Part shown: positions 8,273 through 17,732 of the stretch, one piece after another
How the letters are laid out: every line of letters starts with the position of its first letter
Numbering within the stretch: the stretch's first letter is position 1
Assembly (NCBI GenBank): GCA_014490595.1
Contig: CP061031.1
Location: forward strand, 310,001 to 374,000
Source: Corynebacterium wankanglinii
GTDB lineage: Bacteria > Actinomycetota > Actinomycetes > Mycobacteriales > Mycobacteriaceae
Length of the DNA: 64,000 nt
Direction: 5' to 3'
Notes under the pieces: model-generated
Seen by the model: only the letters and a program-made list of their open reading frames with translations
Told to the model about the DNA's origin: nothing
Database searches by the model: none
Translations under genes and position numbers: made by a program

Positions 8273-9796
8273 CTAGTACCGGTCAGCCATGGTGGAGCGC
8301 ACTGGGCGGGCCAGCTGCGTCATCTTGCCGCGGCCGCGCAGCTCCACGGACTTCATCAGCGTCCAGCGCTGCTGCTCCACCTCGTTCGCGGCGCGCAGCG
8401 TGGCGGCGTTGGTGAGCACCATGCCGGGGGTGTCCTTGGCCAGGTCGGTGAGGCGGGCCGCGCCGTTGACGGCGTCGCCGATCACGGTGTACTCGAAGCG
8501 GTCCGCCCCGCCAACGTGGCCCGCCACCACGTGACCGGAGGCCACACCGATGCCGGCTTTGAGTTCTAGGCCGGCCAAGTCGCGTTGGAGTTCGCGGGCG
8601 GCTTGGAGGGCGTGCGAGGCGGCGTCGTGAAGCGAAACGGGCGCCCCGAACACCGCCAACGCCGCGTCGCCCTGGAACTTGTTAATCACGCCCTTGTTGC
8701 GGTGCACGACTTCTACGACCACGTCGAAGAAGTCGTTGAGGGCCGCCACGACCTCCTCCGGCGTGTGGTCCACGGCGAACGAGGTGGAACCGACGACGTC
8801 GATGAACAGCACCGCCACCTTGCGCTCCTCGCCGCCGAGCTCGGGAACCTCCTCCAGGGCTTTCTGCGCGACCTCCGCGCCAACGTACTGGCCGAAGATG
8901 TCGCGCACGCGCTGGCGGTCCCGCAGACCGCGCATCATCTCGTTGAACCCGGCTTGCAGCACGCCGATCTCGGAACCGTCGTAGATGTCCACCTGCGTGT
9001 TCTGCTCGCCGCGGCGAACGCGGTTGATTGCGCCCTGCAGCTCCTTGATCGGGTCGGCCACGCTCATGATCACCAGCGCGGTGCCAACGAATCCCGTCAC
9101 AATGCCGGCGGTGATGAGGGCCACGATCGCGGAAGTGAGCTCGCCGACCGTCCCCGTGAAGTAGCCGTAGCGCTGCGCAATCGTGAGCAGCAGCACGCCC
9201 ACCATCGGCACGGCGGAGGTGGTGAACCACGTCAGGTACAGCTGCCACTTGATCGGCGGCTGGAGCGTGGAATCCTCGAACCGGCGCGCCAGCGCGGACG
9301 CGGCGATGGGGCGCACAAGCCGTTCCGCCTGCAGGTAGGTCAACACGGCGGTGACAAACGCGGTGAGCAGCGCGGTGGTGAGGACGACGGCGGCTAGGCG
9401 CGCATCCACGCGCAACGCCCCGGCCGTCACGATCGCGATGCCGATGCCCCACACGGCTACCACGATGATGGTTTGCAGCACCGGCAGCCGCATGACCAAG
9501 TGGCGCACCATGTTGGGGTCGTGGCCGTCGGGGTGGCGCTGCCACTCCAGCACCGGGCGGAACAGGTACAGCGTGACCACGGCGCCGAGCACCACAGCCA
9601 CGGCCGCGTAGATCACACCGACCGCCCCGAGTTGCCCGCCGAGGCCCAGCTCGCGCACCTCGGGCATGGGGATGAGGTAGCGCACGAACAGCATCGAGCC
9701 GATCGCAGCCAGCACGTTCGTTCCCAGCACGGTCGCGGCGTACAGGGGCCACGACGTGCCCCAGAGCCACCGTAGTTCGCGCCAGAATCGTTCCAT
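8273..9796 (-). CDS. Membrane adenylate cyclase, class III, with HAMP domain
   Basis: 507 residues. Six hydrophobic segments in the first ~270 residues, then a HAMP linker (VADPIKELQGAINRVRRGEQ), then a class III cyclase domain with metal-binding aspartates in FIDVVGST and FQGDAALAVFG, and the transition-state region GDAVNGAARLTD. Position next to holB and near topA matches Rv3645 of M. tuberculosis and CyaB of C. glutamicum. It would make cAMP from ATP at the membrane, the ligand of the GlxR regulator; a GlxR-like site is noted before sdhC. ATG 9796 is the natural start. Confidence 0.92.
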   Translation of the reverse strand: MERFWRELRWLWGTSWPLYAATVLGTNVLAAIGSMLFVRYLIPMPEVRELGLGGQLGAVGVIYAAVAVVLGAVVTLYLFRPVLEWQRHPDGHDPNMVRHLVMRLPVLQTIIVVAVWGIGIAIVTAGALRVDARLAAVVLTTALLTAFVTAVLTYLQAERLVRPIAASALARRFEDSTLQPPIKWQLYLTWFTTSAVPMVGVLLLTIAQRYGYFTGTVGELTSAIVALITAGIVTGFVGTALVIMSVADPIKELQGAINRVRRGEQNTQVDIYDGSEIGVLQAGFNEMMRGLRDRQRVRDIFGQYVGAEVAQKALEEVPELGGEERKVAVLFIDVVGSTSFAVDHTPEEVVAALNDFFDVVVEVVHRNKGVINKFQGDAALAVFGAPVSLHDAASHALQAARELQRDLAGLELKAGIGVASGHVVAGHVGGADRFEYTVIGDAVNGAARLTDLAKDTPGMVLTNAATLRAANEVEQQRWTLMKSVELRGRGKMTQLARPVRSTMADRY

Positions 9797-9833
9797 GGTG
9801 TATCACCTTAGCGCGCGGGTACGCTGATCCTCC

Positions 9834-11033
9834 GTGACTACCCGCAGCGTCAGCGAGCGCCTCGCCGGCACCCCGGCGGTGCGCGACACGATCTTGTCGG
9901 CGGCAAAAGCTGCCAGGCTTGGCGACGGCTACGCCATGACCCACGCCTGGCTCTTCACCGGCCCTCCGGGGGCGGGCCGCTCGCAGGCGGCGTTAGCGTT
10001 CGCCGCGGCGCTGATGTGCACCAACCCGGACGAAATCGGGTGCGGGCGCTGCGACGCGTGCCGTCTTGCCCTGGCAGGCACGCACACCGATCTGCTGCAC
10101 GTGGTGCCGCAGCGCGTGAACATCCCTGTGGATTACGTGCGCCACACGATCGTGCCGCAGGCAGCACGCCTACCGACGGTCGCCCCCTGGCGCGTCATCG
10201 TCATCGAAAACGCCGACCGTTTGAACACGGACGCCGCCGACGCGTTGCTCAAGACGGTGGAGGAGCCGCCGGAGCACACCGTGATTATCATGTGCGCCCC
10301 CTCTGCAGACCCGCACGACTTCCCGCAGACGCTGCGCTCTCGCTGCCGGCACCTGTATATACCCGCGCCGACCGAAGACGAGGTCGTGCGGATCTTGGTG
10401 GAAGAAGAAGGCGCGACGGAGCACGACGCTCGGCTTGCCGCCGCGGCGACCATGCGGCATGTGGGCCGGGCGCGGCTTTTGGTGCGCTCCGAGAAGGTGC
10501 AGCAGCGCCGGTCCATGGCGATCAACCTGGCGGAGCTTGTCTTCCATGGTGCGCAGGCGTTCCAGGCTGTCGGCGCGCTGGTGAAGGCGGCGGAAGCCGA
10601 GGCGGTCGAGGCCCACAAGGCCGAGGACGAGGCCGAGCGGGCGAAGCTCGAAAACGCCCTGGGCATGGGCGCGAAAGGGAAGGGGGCGGTGAAGGCGTTG
10701 GGGGGCGTAGCGTCGTCGATAAAAGCGCTCGAAGAGGAGCAGAAAAAGCGCGGCACCCGCCGCAAACGCGACATGTTCGACCTGGTGCTGGTGGACTTAG
10801 CGGGGGTGTACCGAGACGCCATGATGATCCAGTCCGGCGCGGATCTGCCGCTGATCCACCCAGACTACGAGGGCCTGGCCCGCGAGATCGCCGAGCGCAC
10901 CACCCCTGAGGCCCTGGTGGAGTGTCAGGAGGCCATTGCGCAGTGCCGCGAGCGCCTCGCGCAGCAGGTGCAGCCGGCGGTGGCGTTCAACGGGATGCTT
11001 GGAAGGATCCGGCTCGCCTGCAAGGTGTCGTGA
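9834..11033 (+). CDS. holB: DNA polymerase III delta' subunit
   Basis: 399 residues. AAA+ clamp-loader fold: Walker A-like GPPGAGRSQ near residue 45, cysteine zinc module CTNPDEIGCGRCDACR, LLHVVPQRVNI, and IENADRLNTDAADALLKTVEEPPEHT with the sensor region SRCRHLYIPAP. It loads the sliding clamp in the clamp-loader complex. GTG at 9834 lies 8 nt after a -10-like TACGCT (9820-9825), suggesting a leaderless transcript. Synteny with Rv3644c supports the call. The C-terminal third is actinobacteria-specific and helical. Confidence 0.93.
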   Translation: MTTRSVSERLAGTPAVRDTILSAAKAARLGDGYAMTHAWLFTGPPGAGRSQAALAFAAALMCTNPDEIGCGRCDACRLALAGTHTDLLHVVPQRVNIPVDYVRHTIVPQAARLPTVAPWRVIVIENADRLNTDAADALLKTVEEPPEHTVIIMCAPSADPHDFPQTLRSRCRHLYIPAPTEDEVVRILVEEEGATEHDARLAAAATMRHVGRARLLVRSEKVQQRRSMAINLAELVFHGAQAFQAVGALVKAAEAEAVEAHKAEDEAERAKLENALGMGAKGKGAVKALGGVASSIKALEEEQKKRGTRRKRDMFDLVLVDLAGVYRDAMMIQSGADLPLIHPDYEGLAREIAERTTPEALVECQEAIAQCRERLAQQVQPAVAFNGMLGRIRLACKVS

Positions 11034-11098
11034 CCAGCCGGTTTCCCAGATGCCCCGCGCTGCACTACACTTTTGCAGCGGTGCATCTGGTATGCCCG

Positions 11099-11171
11099 GC
11101 CACCTTAGCTCAGTCGGTAGAGCATCTCACTCGTAATGAGAAGGTCGCGAGTTCGATTCTCGCAGGTGGCT
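11099..11171 (+). tRNA. tRNA-Thr (anticodon CGT)
   Basis: Acceptor stem GCCACCT/AGGTGGC with discriminator T, D arm GCTC..GAGC, anticodon stem TCTCA/TGAGA with loop CTCGTAA (anticodon CGT, reads ACG), and T arm CGCGAGTTCGATTCTCGC. The 3' CCA is not encoded. A seven-T run (11175-11181) follows and probably ends the transcript. Its last base overlaps the stop codon of the convergent acyl-CoA synthetase. Confidence 0.97.
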
Positions 11172-12796
11172 CAATTTTTTTGTCCTAAACCGGGCAAGAA
11201 GCGCGGCACGACCTTGCCCACGGCGTTGCGCGGCAGCGCGTCCACGAAGTGCACGTCGCGCGGCACGGAGTGGTCCGCCAGGTGGGAGCCCACCCACTCG
11301 CGCACCCCCTCGGCGGTGATGTCGGCGCTGCGCACCACCCACACAGCGATGCGCTTGAACGTGTCCGCGTCGTCGACGCCGTGCGCGTAGACCTCGCCCA
11401 CGCCCGGCATGTCCTCGAGTACCTCCACCACGGACTGGGGGTGGACGTTCTCGCCGCCGACGATGATCATGTCGTCGGAGCGGGACTGGACGTGCAGGTG
11501 CCCGTCGGCGTCGAAGTAGCCGAGGTCTCCCATCTCGATCAGCCCGTCGATCTCCACCATTTCCGTGTCGGGGTTGGTGTAGCTGCGCAGCGCCGTTTCG
11601 TTGTGCAGGAAGATGCGTCCGGTTTCGCCGACGCCGACTTCGCGCCCGTGGTCGTCGTAAAGCTTGAGCACTGTGCCGGGCGGGACTGTGCCCACGGTGG
11701 TGGGGTCGGCCTGCATCTGCTCGGGCGATGCGGCTGCGGCGAGCGCGAGTTCCGTGGAGCCGTAGACGTTGGCCAGGATCGGCCCGAAGCGTTCGGTAGT
11801 GCGACGCAATAGCGACGGGGTGACGGCGTTGCCTGCGGAGGCGAGGTAGCGCAGCGACGAGGTGTCGTAGGACTCGTCGATGTCGAGCATCTGCTTGAAA
11901 AAGATGGGCGAGGAGATCAGCCCGTCGCAGCGGTACTTCTCAATCTGGGTGAAGCACGCCTCGGCGTCGAAGATGCGTTGGGTGACGATGGTGGAGCGCG
12001 TCGCCAGCGCCACTTGCAGCGCGGACCAGCCCCAGGTGTGGAAGATCGAGGCGGTCAGCTGCACGGTGTCGCCTGCGCGCCAGGGGATCGCTTGGAGGTA
12101 GCCCGCCACCACGAACGGCAGGCGCGGTTCGGGCCGCACGATGCCTTTGGGGATGCCGGTGGTGCCCGAGCTCATCAGCACCAGGTTGCCGTGTTTGGGC
12201 CAGCGGGGCAGTTGCCTATCGACGTCCCTTCGGCCCACCACCTCCCGAATACTCAGGCCCGCGCCCCCGTTTTCGTGCGCGCGGACCACGGTGAGGCCCG
12301 GGGTGGCGGGCACGCGGTCGGCGAATTCGTCGTCGACGAACAGGACGTCGATGTCGTTTTCGGCGAAGATGCCTGCGAGCTGCTCGGTGGAGGAGCCGAT
12401 GTTGAGCAGGAAGATGTGCGCGCCTGCGTAGCCTTTCGCGGCGAGGGGGAGGATGATGCCGCGGCCGTTGCGTGCCATGACGCCGATGCGCAGCTCGTCG
12501 AGGCCGCGCTCGTCTTTCACGGTGAGGAGCCATTGGGCCAGGCGGCGTGAGTCGTCGCGGAGTTGGCGGTAGGTGAGGACGCCGGTGTCGTCGATGAGCG
12601 CGATGCGGTCTGGGACCGCTGCGGCGCCTTGTTCGACCTCGCGGGCGGTGGTGAACCAGTAGCGCGCGAGGTTGGGTGCCAGCGCGAGTGCCGCGCGGGG
12701 TCCGCCTTCGGCGCTGACCATGCCTGAACGTGTAACGGCGGGCACGAATCGCGCGAAAGACTTCAATAGAAATAGCGGACGGTGGGTGGGACGCAT
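11171..12796 (-). CDS. Fatty acyl-CoA/acyl-AMP synthetase (AMP-binding family)
   Basis: 541 residues of the ANL superfamily: P-loop LMSSGTTGIPKG, A5 motif VYGSTELA, A7-like EMGDLGYFDADG, A8 linker RSDDMIIVGGENVHP and a C-terminal lysine in PRNAVGKVVPR. It activates a carboxylic acid, most likely a fatty acid, as acyl-AMP and then acyl-CoA; chain length is not readable from sequence. ATG 12796 lies 6 nt downstream of TACATT, so the message is probably leaderless. A motif shared with the second acyl-CoA synthetase gene lies 14 bp upstream (12810-12825) and may be a lipid-responsive operator. Confidence 0.9.
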   Translation of the reverse strand: MRPTHRPLFLLKSFARFVPAVTRSGMVSAEGGPRAALALAPNLARYWFTTAREVEQGAAAVPDRIALIDDTGVLTYRQLRDDSRRLAQWLLTVKDERGLDELRIGVMARNGRGIILPLAAKGYAGAHIFLLNIGSSTEQLAGIFAENDIDVLFVDDEFADRVPATPGLTVVRAHENGGAGLSIREVVGRRDVDRQLPRWPKHGNLVLMSSGTTGIPKGIVRPEPRLPFVVAGYLQAIPWRAGDTVQLTASIFHTWGWSALQVALATRSTIVTQRIFDAEACFTQIEKYRCDGLISSPIFFKQMLDIDESYDTSSLRYLASAGNAVTPSLLRRTTERFGPILANVYGSTELALAAAASPEQMQADPTTVGTVPPGTVLKLYDDHGREVGVGETGRIFLHNETALRSYTNPDTEMVEIDGLIEMGDLGYFDADGHLHVQSRSDDMIIVGGENVHPQSVVEVLEDMPGVGEVYAHGVDDADTFKRIAVWVVRSADITAEGVREWVGSHLADHSVPRDVHFVDALPRNAVGKVVPRFLPGLGQKN

Positions 12797-12809
12797 GAGG
12801 ATAATGTAG

Positions 12810-12825
12810 CCTACCGTTACGTAAG
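12810..12825. promoter_or_regulatory. Putative operator shared by both acyl-CoA synthetase genes (copy A)
   Basis: CCTACCGTTACGTAAG. The same 16-mer with two changes occurs at 45309-45324, 12 bp before the second acyl-CoA synthetase start. The pattern TAC-N-GTT-N-CGTA is an imperfect palindrome of the kind bound by TetR-type regulators. It sits just upstream of the -10 region of the minus-strand gene and also between it and the divergent SGNH hydrolase. Confidence 0.5.
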
Positions 12826-12847
12826 TGTCCCCTGTGAAAGGTTAGCC

Positions 12848-13672
12848 GTGTCTCTTTCCCGCCGCATCGCCGCCGCGTTTGTCGCGGCCGCAGCGCTGAT
12901 CGCCCCCCTCGCCCCCGCGGCGCAGGCGCAAGAACGCAACATGGTCATCTTCGGCGACTCCGTCATCTCCGACCCGAACATGGGCCAGTGGGCCGCCGGC
13001 AAACTCGGCCTCGACCCGCGCGGCCGCTCTGACATCACCACGTGGTGCCCGACGTCGCCGACGAGCTGGGGCAAGCGCTCCGCCGCGAAGCTGGGCCTGC
13101 CCACCCGCGACTACTCGTGCACCGGCACCGTGTCCATCCAGAAGGGCCCCCAGTTTGCCTCCGAGGTCACCCGGGCGGTCAACGACCGCGGCCTCTCTCC
13201 CGCCACCGCCCGCGTGATCATCACCACCGGGTTCAACGACACGTACCACAACGACGGCCGCGACCGCGCCGCCTTCCGCCGCGACTGGGTGGCTGCGATG
13301 GCCCCGCAGATCCGCCGCATCCGCGCCGCCGCCCCGAACGCGCGGATCCAGATCGTGGGCTACCCGAAGATCACCGCCGGCGACCGCGTCTGCCTGTTCC
13401 ACATCGCCCCGAACGTCTCCGACGCCACCCGGTTTGTCCAGGTGCAGGAGTGGGAGGACTCCATCCAGTGGGCGCAGGTGGACCTGGCGCGCGCAACCGG
13501 CGTGGAGTTCCTGGACTTGAAACCCTCCACGTGGAACAACAACATGTGCGCCCCCGACAGCCAGCGCATGTGGGCGGGCCTGGTGGACTTCTACGGCGGC
13601 CCGGGCAACCTGCCCATCCACGTCAACCAGCGCGGACACGAGCACGTGGCAAACGTCATCGCCCGCTCCTAG
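12848..13672 (+). CDS. Secreted SGNH/GDSL-type hydrolase
   Basis: 274 residues from GTG 12848, which follows GAAAGG at 6-7 nt; the upstream in-frame codons lack support. N-terminal signal peptide ([25 protein letters not shown], quoted here in part only), cleavage after AQA. Block I is [11 protein letters not shown] with the nucleophilic serine, and the C-terminal NQRGHEHV provides the histidine; four cysteines may form disulfides. Likely an extracellular esterase or lipase acting on envelope or host lipids; substrate unknown. Diverges from the acyl-CoA synthetase, so fatty-acid release followed by activation is a reasonable but unproven link. Its TAG stop is part of the -10 of the next gene. 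Confidence 0.85.
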   Translation: MSLSRRIAAAFVAAAALIAPLAPAAQAQERNMVIFGDSVISDPNMGQWAAGKLGLDPRGRSDITTWCPTSPTSWGKRSAAKLGLPTRDYSCTGTVSIQKGPQFASEVTRAVNDRGLSPATARVIITTGFNDTYHNDGRDRAAFRRDWVAAMAPQIRRIRAAAPNARIQIVGYPKITAGDRVCLFHIAPNVSDATRFVQVQEWEDSIQWAQVDLARATGVEFLDLKPSTWNNNMCAPDSQRMWAGLVDFYGGPGNLPIHVNQRGHEHVANVIARS

Positions 13673-13682
13673 TCTTGGGGAC

Positions 13683-14780
13683 ATGACGCAAACTGTTCAA
13701 GGAGTAATCGCTCGCGAAAAGGGCGCCCCGGTCGAGGTCGTCGACATTGTGATCCCCGAGCCCGGCCCGAACGATGTCGTGGTCAAGGTGCAGGCCACCG
13801 GCGTGTGCCACACGGACCTGGCGTACCGCGACGGCGACATCGAAGATGCGTTCCCGTTTCTGCTCGGCCATGAGACGGCTGGTGTCGTCGAGACGGTCGG
13901 CGAGGACGTCACCCACGTCGCCGAAGGCGATTTCGTGGTGCTGAACTGGCGCGCAGTGTGCGGCGAGTGCCGCGCCTGCCGCAAGGGCGACACGAAGAAC
14001 TGCTTCAACACCCACAACGCCTCCAAGCGCATGACGCTTGCCGACGGCACCGAGCTCACCCCGGCCCTGGGCATCGGCTCGTTCGCGGAGAAGACCCTCG
14101 TGCACGAAAAGCAGTGCACGAAGGTGGACCCGGAGGCCGACCCGGCTGCGGCCGGCCTGCTCGGCTGCGGCATCATGGCCGGCCTCGGCGCCGCAGTGAA
14201 CACCGGTGACATCCAGCGCGGCGAGTCCGTCGTGGTCTTCGGCCTCGGCGGGGTCGGCTTGGCGGCCGTCGCCGGCGCCGCGCTTGCGGGTGCGACCACG
14301 GTGATTGCTGTAGACGTCGATAAGCGAAAGTGCGATGCGGCAACCGAGACGTTCGGCGCAACGCACTCGATCTGCGCGAAGGGCATGAGCGAAGACGAGG
14401 TGATCGAGGCGGTGCGCGAACTCACCGACGGCTTCGGCACCGACGTTGCTATTGACGCCGTAGGCATCCAGCCCACCTGGCGCCAGGCCTTCTACTCCCG
14501 CGACCTGGCGGGACGCATGGTCATGGTGGGCGTGCCCAACCAGACCGACCACGTGGACATCCCCGCGATCGACCTGTACGCCCGCGGCGGGTCCATCAAG
14601 CCGGCCTGGTACGGCGACTGCCTGCCGGAGCGCGACTTCCCCGCGTACGTCGAGCTCTACCAGCAGGGCCGGTTCCCGCTCGGCGAGTTCGTCTCCGAGC
14701 GCATTGGCATCGGCGACATCGAGGACGCGTTTGCGAAGATGAAGCGCGGCGACGTGCTGCGGAGCGTGGTGGAGTTCTAA
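13683..14780 (+). CDS. S-(hydroxymethyl)mycothiol dehydrogenase / zinc alcohol dehydrogenase
   Basis: 365 residues, zinc-dependent MDR family. Catalytic zinc ligands in [12 protein letters not shown] and GHETAGVVE, structural zinc [15 protein letters not shown], and NAD-binding [13 protein letters not shown]. The pairing with a downstream MBL-fold hydrolase is the conserved actinobacterial arrangement for mycothiol-dependent formaldehyde detoxification (cg0387-cg0388 in C. glutamicum), and mshA is also in this window. It oxidises the formaldehyde-mycothiol adduct with NAD. ATG 13683 lies 7 nt after TAGTCT, which overlaps the preceding stop; the message is probably leaderless. Confidence 0.88.
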   Translation: MTQTVQGVIAREKGAPVEVVDIVIPEPGPNDVVVKVQATGVCHTDLAYRDGDIEDAFPFLLGHETAGVVETVGEDVTHVAEGDFVVLNWRAVCGECRACRKGDTKNCFNTHNASKRMTLADGTELTPALGIGSFAEKTLVHEKQCTKVDPEADPAAAGLLGCGIMAGLGAAVNTGDIQRGESVVVFGLGGVGLAAVAGAALAGATTVIAVDVDKRKCDAATETFGATHSICAKGMSEDEVIEAVRELTDGFGTDVAIDAVGIQPTWRQAFYSRDLAGRMVMVGVPNQTDHVDIPAIDLYARGGSIKPAWYGDCLPERDFPAYVELYQQGRFPLGEFVSERIGIGDIEDAFAKMKRGDVLRSVVEF

Positions 14781-15401
14781 ATGCGCATCGACAACGTCGT
14801 CACCTCCGGCCTGTTCAAGCTCGACGGTGGCGAGTGGGAGGTGGACAACAACGTGTGGATCGTCGGCGACGATTCCGAGGTCTACATCATCGACGCCGCC
14901 CACAACGCCGAAGCCATCGCCGAGGCGGTGGGGAACAGGCGCGTGAAGGGCATTTTGGCCACCCACGGCCACTCCGACCACATCGACGCCGCGCCCGAGC
15001 TGTCGCGGCTTGTGGACGCGCCGGTGTATCTACACCCCACCGACGGCTTCCTCTGGCAGCGCCAGAACCCGGGCGCGCACTACCGCCAGCTCCTCGACCG
15101 CGCGACGTTCCCCATCGCCGGCACTGAGCTGCGCGTCATGTCCACCCCGGGTCACTCGCCGGGCTCCGTGGTGATCTACGCCGAGGAGGCAGGCGAGCTG
15201 TTTTCCGGCGACACCCTGTTCCAGGGCGGGCCGGGCGCGACGGGCCGGTCGTTCTCCTCGTTCGACACCATCATCCACTCGCTGCAGAAGTCCGTGCTGG
15301 ATCTGCCTGCGGAGACGGTGGTGCGCACCGGCCACGGCGACCACACCACCATCGGCAACGAGGCGCCGCACCTGGAGGAGTGGATCCGCCGCGGTTACTA
15401 G
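14781..15401 (+). CDS. MBL-fold metallo-hydrolase partner of the mycothiol dehydrogenase
   Basis: 206 residues. Metal-binding signature THGHSDHIDA (HxHxDH), TPGHSPGS and FSGDTLF identify the glyoxalase II-like metallo-beta-lactamase fold. ATG directly abuts the stop of the dehydrogenase (TAAATG), so the two are co-transcribed and probably translationally coupled. Family role inferred: hydrolysis of a mycothiol thioester such as S-formylmycothiol. Its last four bases overlap the end of the convergent CAP-domain gene. Confidence 0.9.
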   Translation: MRIDNVVTSGLFKLDGGEWEVDNNVWIVGDDSEVYIIDAAHNAEAIAEAVGNRRVKGILATHGHSDHIDAAPELSRLVDAPVYLHPTDGFLWQRQNPGAHYRQLLDRATFPIAGTELRVMSTPGHSPGSVVIYAEEAGELFSGDTLFQGGPGATGRSFSSFDTIIHSLQKSVLDLPAETVVRTGHGDHTTIGNEAPHLEEWIRRGY

Positions 15402-17311
15402 AGCTGCCCGGTGAACAGGAGCTGCAGCTGGGGGTTTCCCTCGGCGAGCAGCCCGGCCACCAGGCCGATAATGCCCAGAATCACCACTACAATGCCGAGG
15501 ATGCTCCCCACCGAGCTGCCGTCACCGCTCTCACCGTCCGGGTCGCTTCCCTGAGTGCTCACCTGGGTGCCCGCGGTCGCCGCGTGGGATTGGTGTGTGT
15601 TGAACGTCGGGTTGTACGGCTGATCCTGACCCGCCGGTGACGGCGCGGCCACCAACACCCCGTCATAGGCAGACTGCGCCTCAGACTGCTTCGCGCGGGC
15701 GGCGTCGACGGCGGCTTTCTTTTCGTCGACCGCGCGTTGTGCCTGTGCGACGGCGACGCGCTTCACCTCGGCGTCGTCGCGGGCGGCCTGCCGCTCGTCG
15801 AGCAGGTTGGCGGGTACCGGGGCCGGACCAGTGGGTGCGTTTGCCTGCGCCTTCTGAGCACGGTCGAGCGCACTCGCGGCATTGGCCCGCTGGGTTTTCA
15901 CGGCGTCGTACTGGTTCTGGCGGTCGCGTTCGGCGCCCGCGGCGGCATCGACTCGCGCTTGCTGCGCCTTTCGTTGCTGCTCCAGGACCGTCTTCCGCTG
16001 GGCCGCGGCGTTACGGGGGTCCACCATCTGGTTGTACTCGCGCGTCGCGGCCTGCACCCGTGCGTTGATCTCCGCAGCCTTCGTTGGGTTGGCGCGCTTG
16101 CTCATATCGACTTTCTCGTCGACACGCGCTGTAAGCCCCTGCATCTTTTGCGCCTGCGCCTGGCGCCCGCCGAGGATCTTGGCATTATTGACGGTCGCGT
16201 TGCCCGGGTTATTCGGTGCAGACCAGTTACCCAAACCAATGAGCTGCTTGGCCCCGGCCGCGCGGTAGAACGGCTGGCCCGAATTCAGGGCGGTTCGGGT
16301 CATGCCGTCGGTTTGGTAGAACCGGCCGTCGGCGAGCTTGGTGTCCTCGATGAAGAACATCGTCGTCGAGTACGCGACGCCCTTGCTGTCGAACGCGATG
16401 CCCACGCCGATGCCCTGGTACTGGGAATCAAGCATCGATTGGTTGTGGCCCTTTGTGGAATTGCGCCACTGGGTGAAGAACTGCTCCGCCAGCTTCCCCC
16501 ACTGCTCCGCAGTCATCGACGACGGCGTGTAGTAGCCACTCAGCGCAATATTTTCGCCGGACCTGCCCCACGCGTCGGGTGAGTGCCGGAACCCGTTTGC
16601 GGCCATGTTCCGTGTCCAATTTCCGGCCTGCTGGTTGTAGGAGGCGTGGGTGCGCAGCGGGGCAAGCCCGTTGGCCCGGCGGTAATCGTTGACCATCTCC
16701 ACGATCGCCTGGGCCGTGACGCGTTCGTATTCTGCCTGGTTGAATCGGTTATTCGCCCAGTAGTCGCGCTCTTCAATCAGGCGTTCGCGCTCGGCGTTCT
16801 TGCTTGCCAGTGCGTTGTCGTATTCCTGCACTGTCTCAGCGGTGCGGTTGAGCTCGGCCTGGACGGCGTCGCGGTCCGCGGCCGCTTGGCGGGTGGCCGC
16901 CGACGCGTTTTCCCATGCGGTCTTCGCCTCGGCCTCAGCGCTCGTCGCCTGCGCCGCGGCGGTGCGCGCACGCTCGACGTCGTCTCGCAGACGCGCAATC
17001 TCGGCGTCGAAGTCTACCTTGTTATCGCGCGTCTGCCTATCGACGGCACCTTCGGCCTCCCGCTGCCTCCTCTCAGCGGCCGCTGCGGCGGATTGGGCGT
17101 TCGACAGCGCAGCCTCGGCTGCCTCGAGCTCGGATTGTGCGGCCGACGCGTCCCTGGTGGCCGAGTCGAGGGCCATCCGCGCAGCGTCGCGGTCCGATTC
17201 CCACGCGGCGACGGTGTCGGACGCGGGGGTGGCGCTGGCAGAGGAGATGACCAAACCTGAGGTGGCCAGGGCCAGGACGAGTGAGGCCGACAGGCGTCGT
17301 GATGGAGACAT
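15398..17311 (-). CDS. Secreted CAP-domain protein with flanking coiled coils and a C-terminal anchor
   Basis: 637 residues. Signal peptide (MSPSRRLSASLVLALATSGL onward to ASAT), then about 150 residues of alanine-rich coiled coil, a CAP/SCP domain (about 215-370; IVEMVNDYRRANGLAPL, NMAANGFRHSPDAWGRSGENIA, KGHNQSMLD), a second long coiled coil (about 410-560), and a hydrophobic helix (SILGIVVVILGIIGLVAGLL) near the C-terminus. It is probably tethered to the cell surface; the CAP domain is not tied to a reaction. Start ATG 17311 follows GGAAGG. A palindrome TTACTAGTAA (17337-17346) lies in the upstream region and may be an operator. Confidence 0.85.
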   Translation of the reverse strand: MSPSRRLSASLVLALATSGLVISSASATPASDTVAAWESDRDAARMALDSATRDASAAQSELEAAEAALSNAQSAAAAAERRQREAEGAVDRQTRDNKVDFDAEIARLRDDVERARTAAAQATSAEAEAKTAWENASAATRQAAADRDAVQAELNRTAETVQEYDNALASKNAERERLIEERDYWANNRFNQAEYERVTAQAIVEMVNDYRRANGLAPLRTHASYNQQAGNWTRNMAANGFRHSPDAWGRSGENIALSGYYTPSSMTAEQWGKLAEQFFTQWRNSTKGHNQSMLDSQYQGIGVGIAFDSKGVAYSTTMFFIEDTKLADGRFYQTDGMTRTALNSGQPFYRAAGAKQLIGLGNWSAPNNPGNATVNNAKILGGRQAQAQKMQGLTARVDEKVDMSKRANPTKAAEINARVQAATREYNQMVDPRNAAAQRKTVLEQQRKAQQARVDAAAGAERDRQNQYDAVKTQRANAASALDRAQKAQANAPTGPAPVPANLLDERQAARDDAEVKRVAVAQAQRAVDEKKAAVDAARAKQSEAQSAYDGVLVAAPSPAGQDQPYNPTFNTHQSHAATAGTQVSTQGSDPDGESGDGSSVGSILGIVVVILGIIGLVAGLLAEGNPQLQLLFTGQL

Positions 17312-17393
17312 GGAGAACCTTCCAGGAAACGATTACTTACTAGTAAACATAACCACAGGTTGCTGTGTCACCACTACACTGGGTGGTGTGACG

Positions 17394-17732
17394 TTAATCG
17401 CGATTCGCCGGCGGCTGCGCGTTCTGCAGCGCCACCGCGCGGGCCAGCCGCGCGTAGCGCAACTCCTGCTCGCGGAAGCGCGTCCACGTCGAGATTGTGG
17501 TGAAGAAAAACGCGATCACCAGCACGTAGAGCATGAGGTCGGTGCCGCGGTCCACGCCCAACCAGTTGGCCACCACGGTCACGTCGTCCGGGCGCGCGAT
17601 CGCCCAGATTGCGGCGACGATCATGAGCACGAAACCGATTTTGACCCAGGCTTTGGCGTTAGCTTTGCGTCGATTAGCAAAGAAGTACCAGGCCAACGCC
17701 ACGACGGCGAGCAGTAGCAACGCTTGGATCAT
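17394..17732 (-). CDS. DUF2304 membrane protein
   Basis: 112 residues, three hydrophobic helices (residues 1-18, about 30-46, and about 68-84), and the FREQELRYARLARAVAL tail typical of DUF2304. The family sits next to GT2 polyprenyl-phosphate glycosyltransferases and is thought to work with them at the membrane. Its start overlaps the upstream GT2 stop by 4 bp, so the pair is translationally coupled. Confidence 0.85.
   Translation of the reverse strand: MIQALLLLAVVALAWYFFANRRKANAKAWVKIGFVLMIVAAIWAIARPDDVTVVANWLGVDRGTDLMLYVLVIAFFFTTISTWTRFREQELRYARLARAVALQNAQPPANRD

Noticed and set aside
13656..14981. 441-codon minus-strand ORF across the mycothiol dehydrogenase
   Set aside because: Antisense shadow of a well-supported zinc dehydrogenase.
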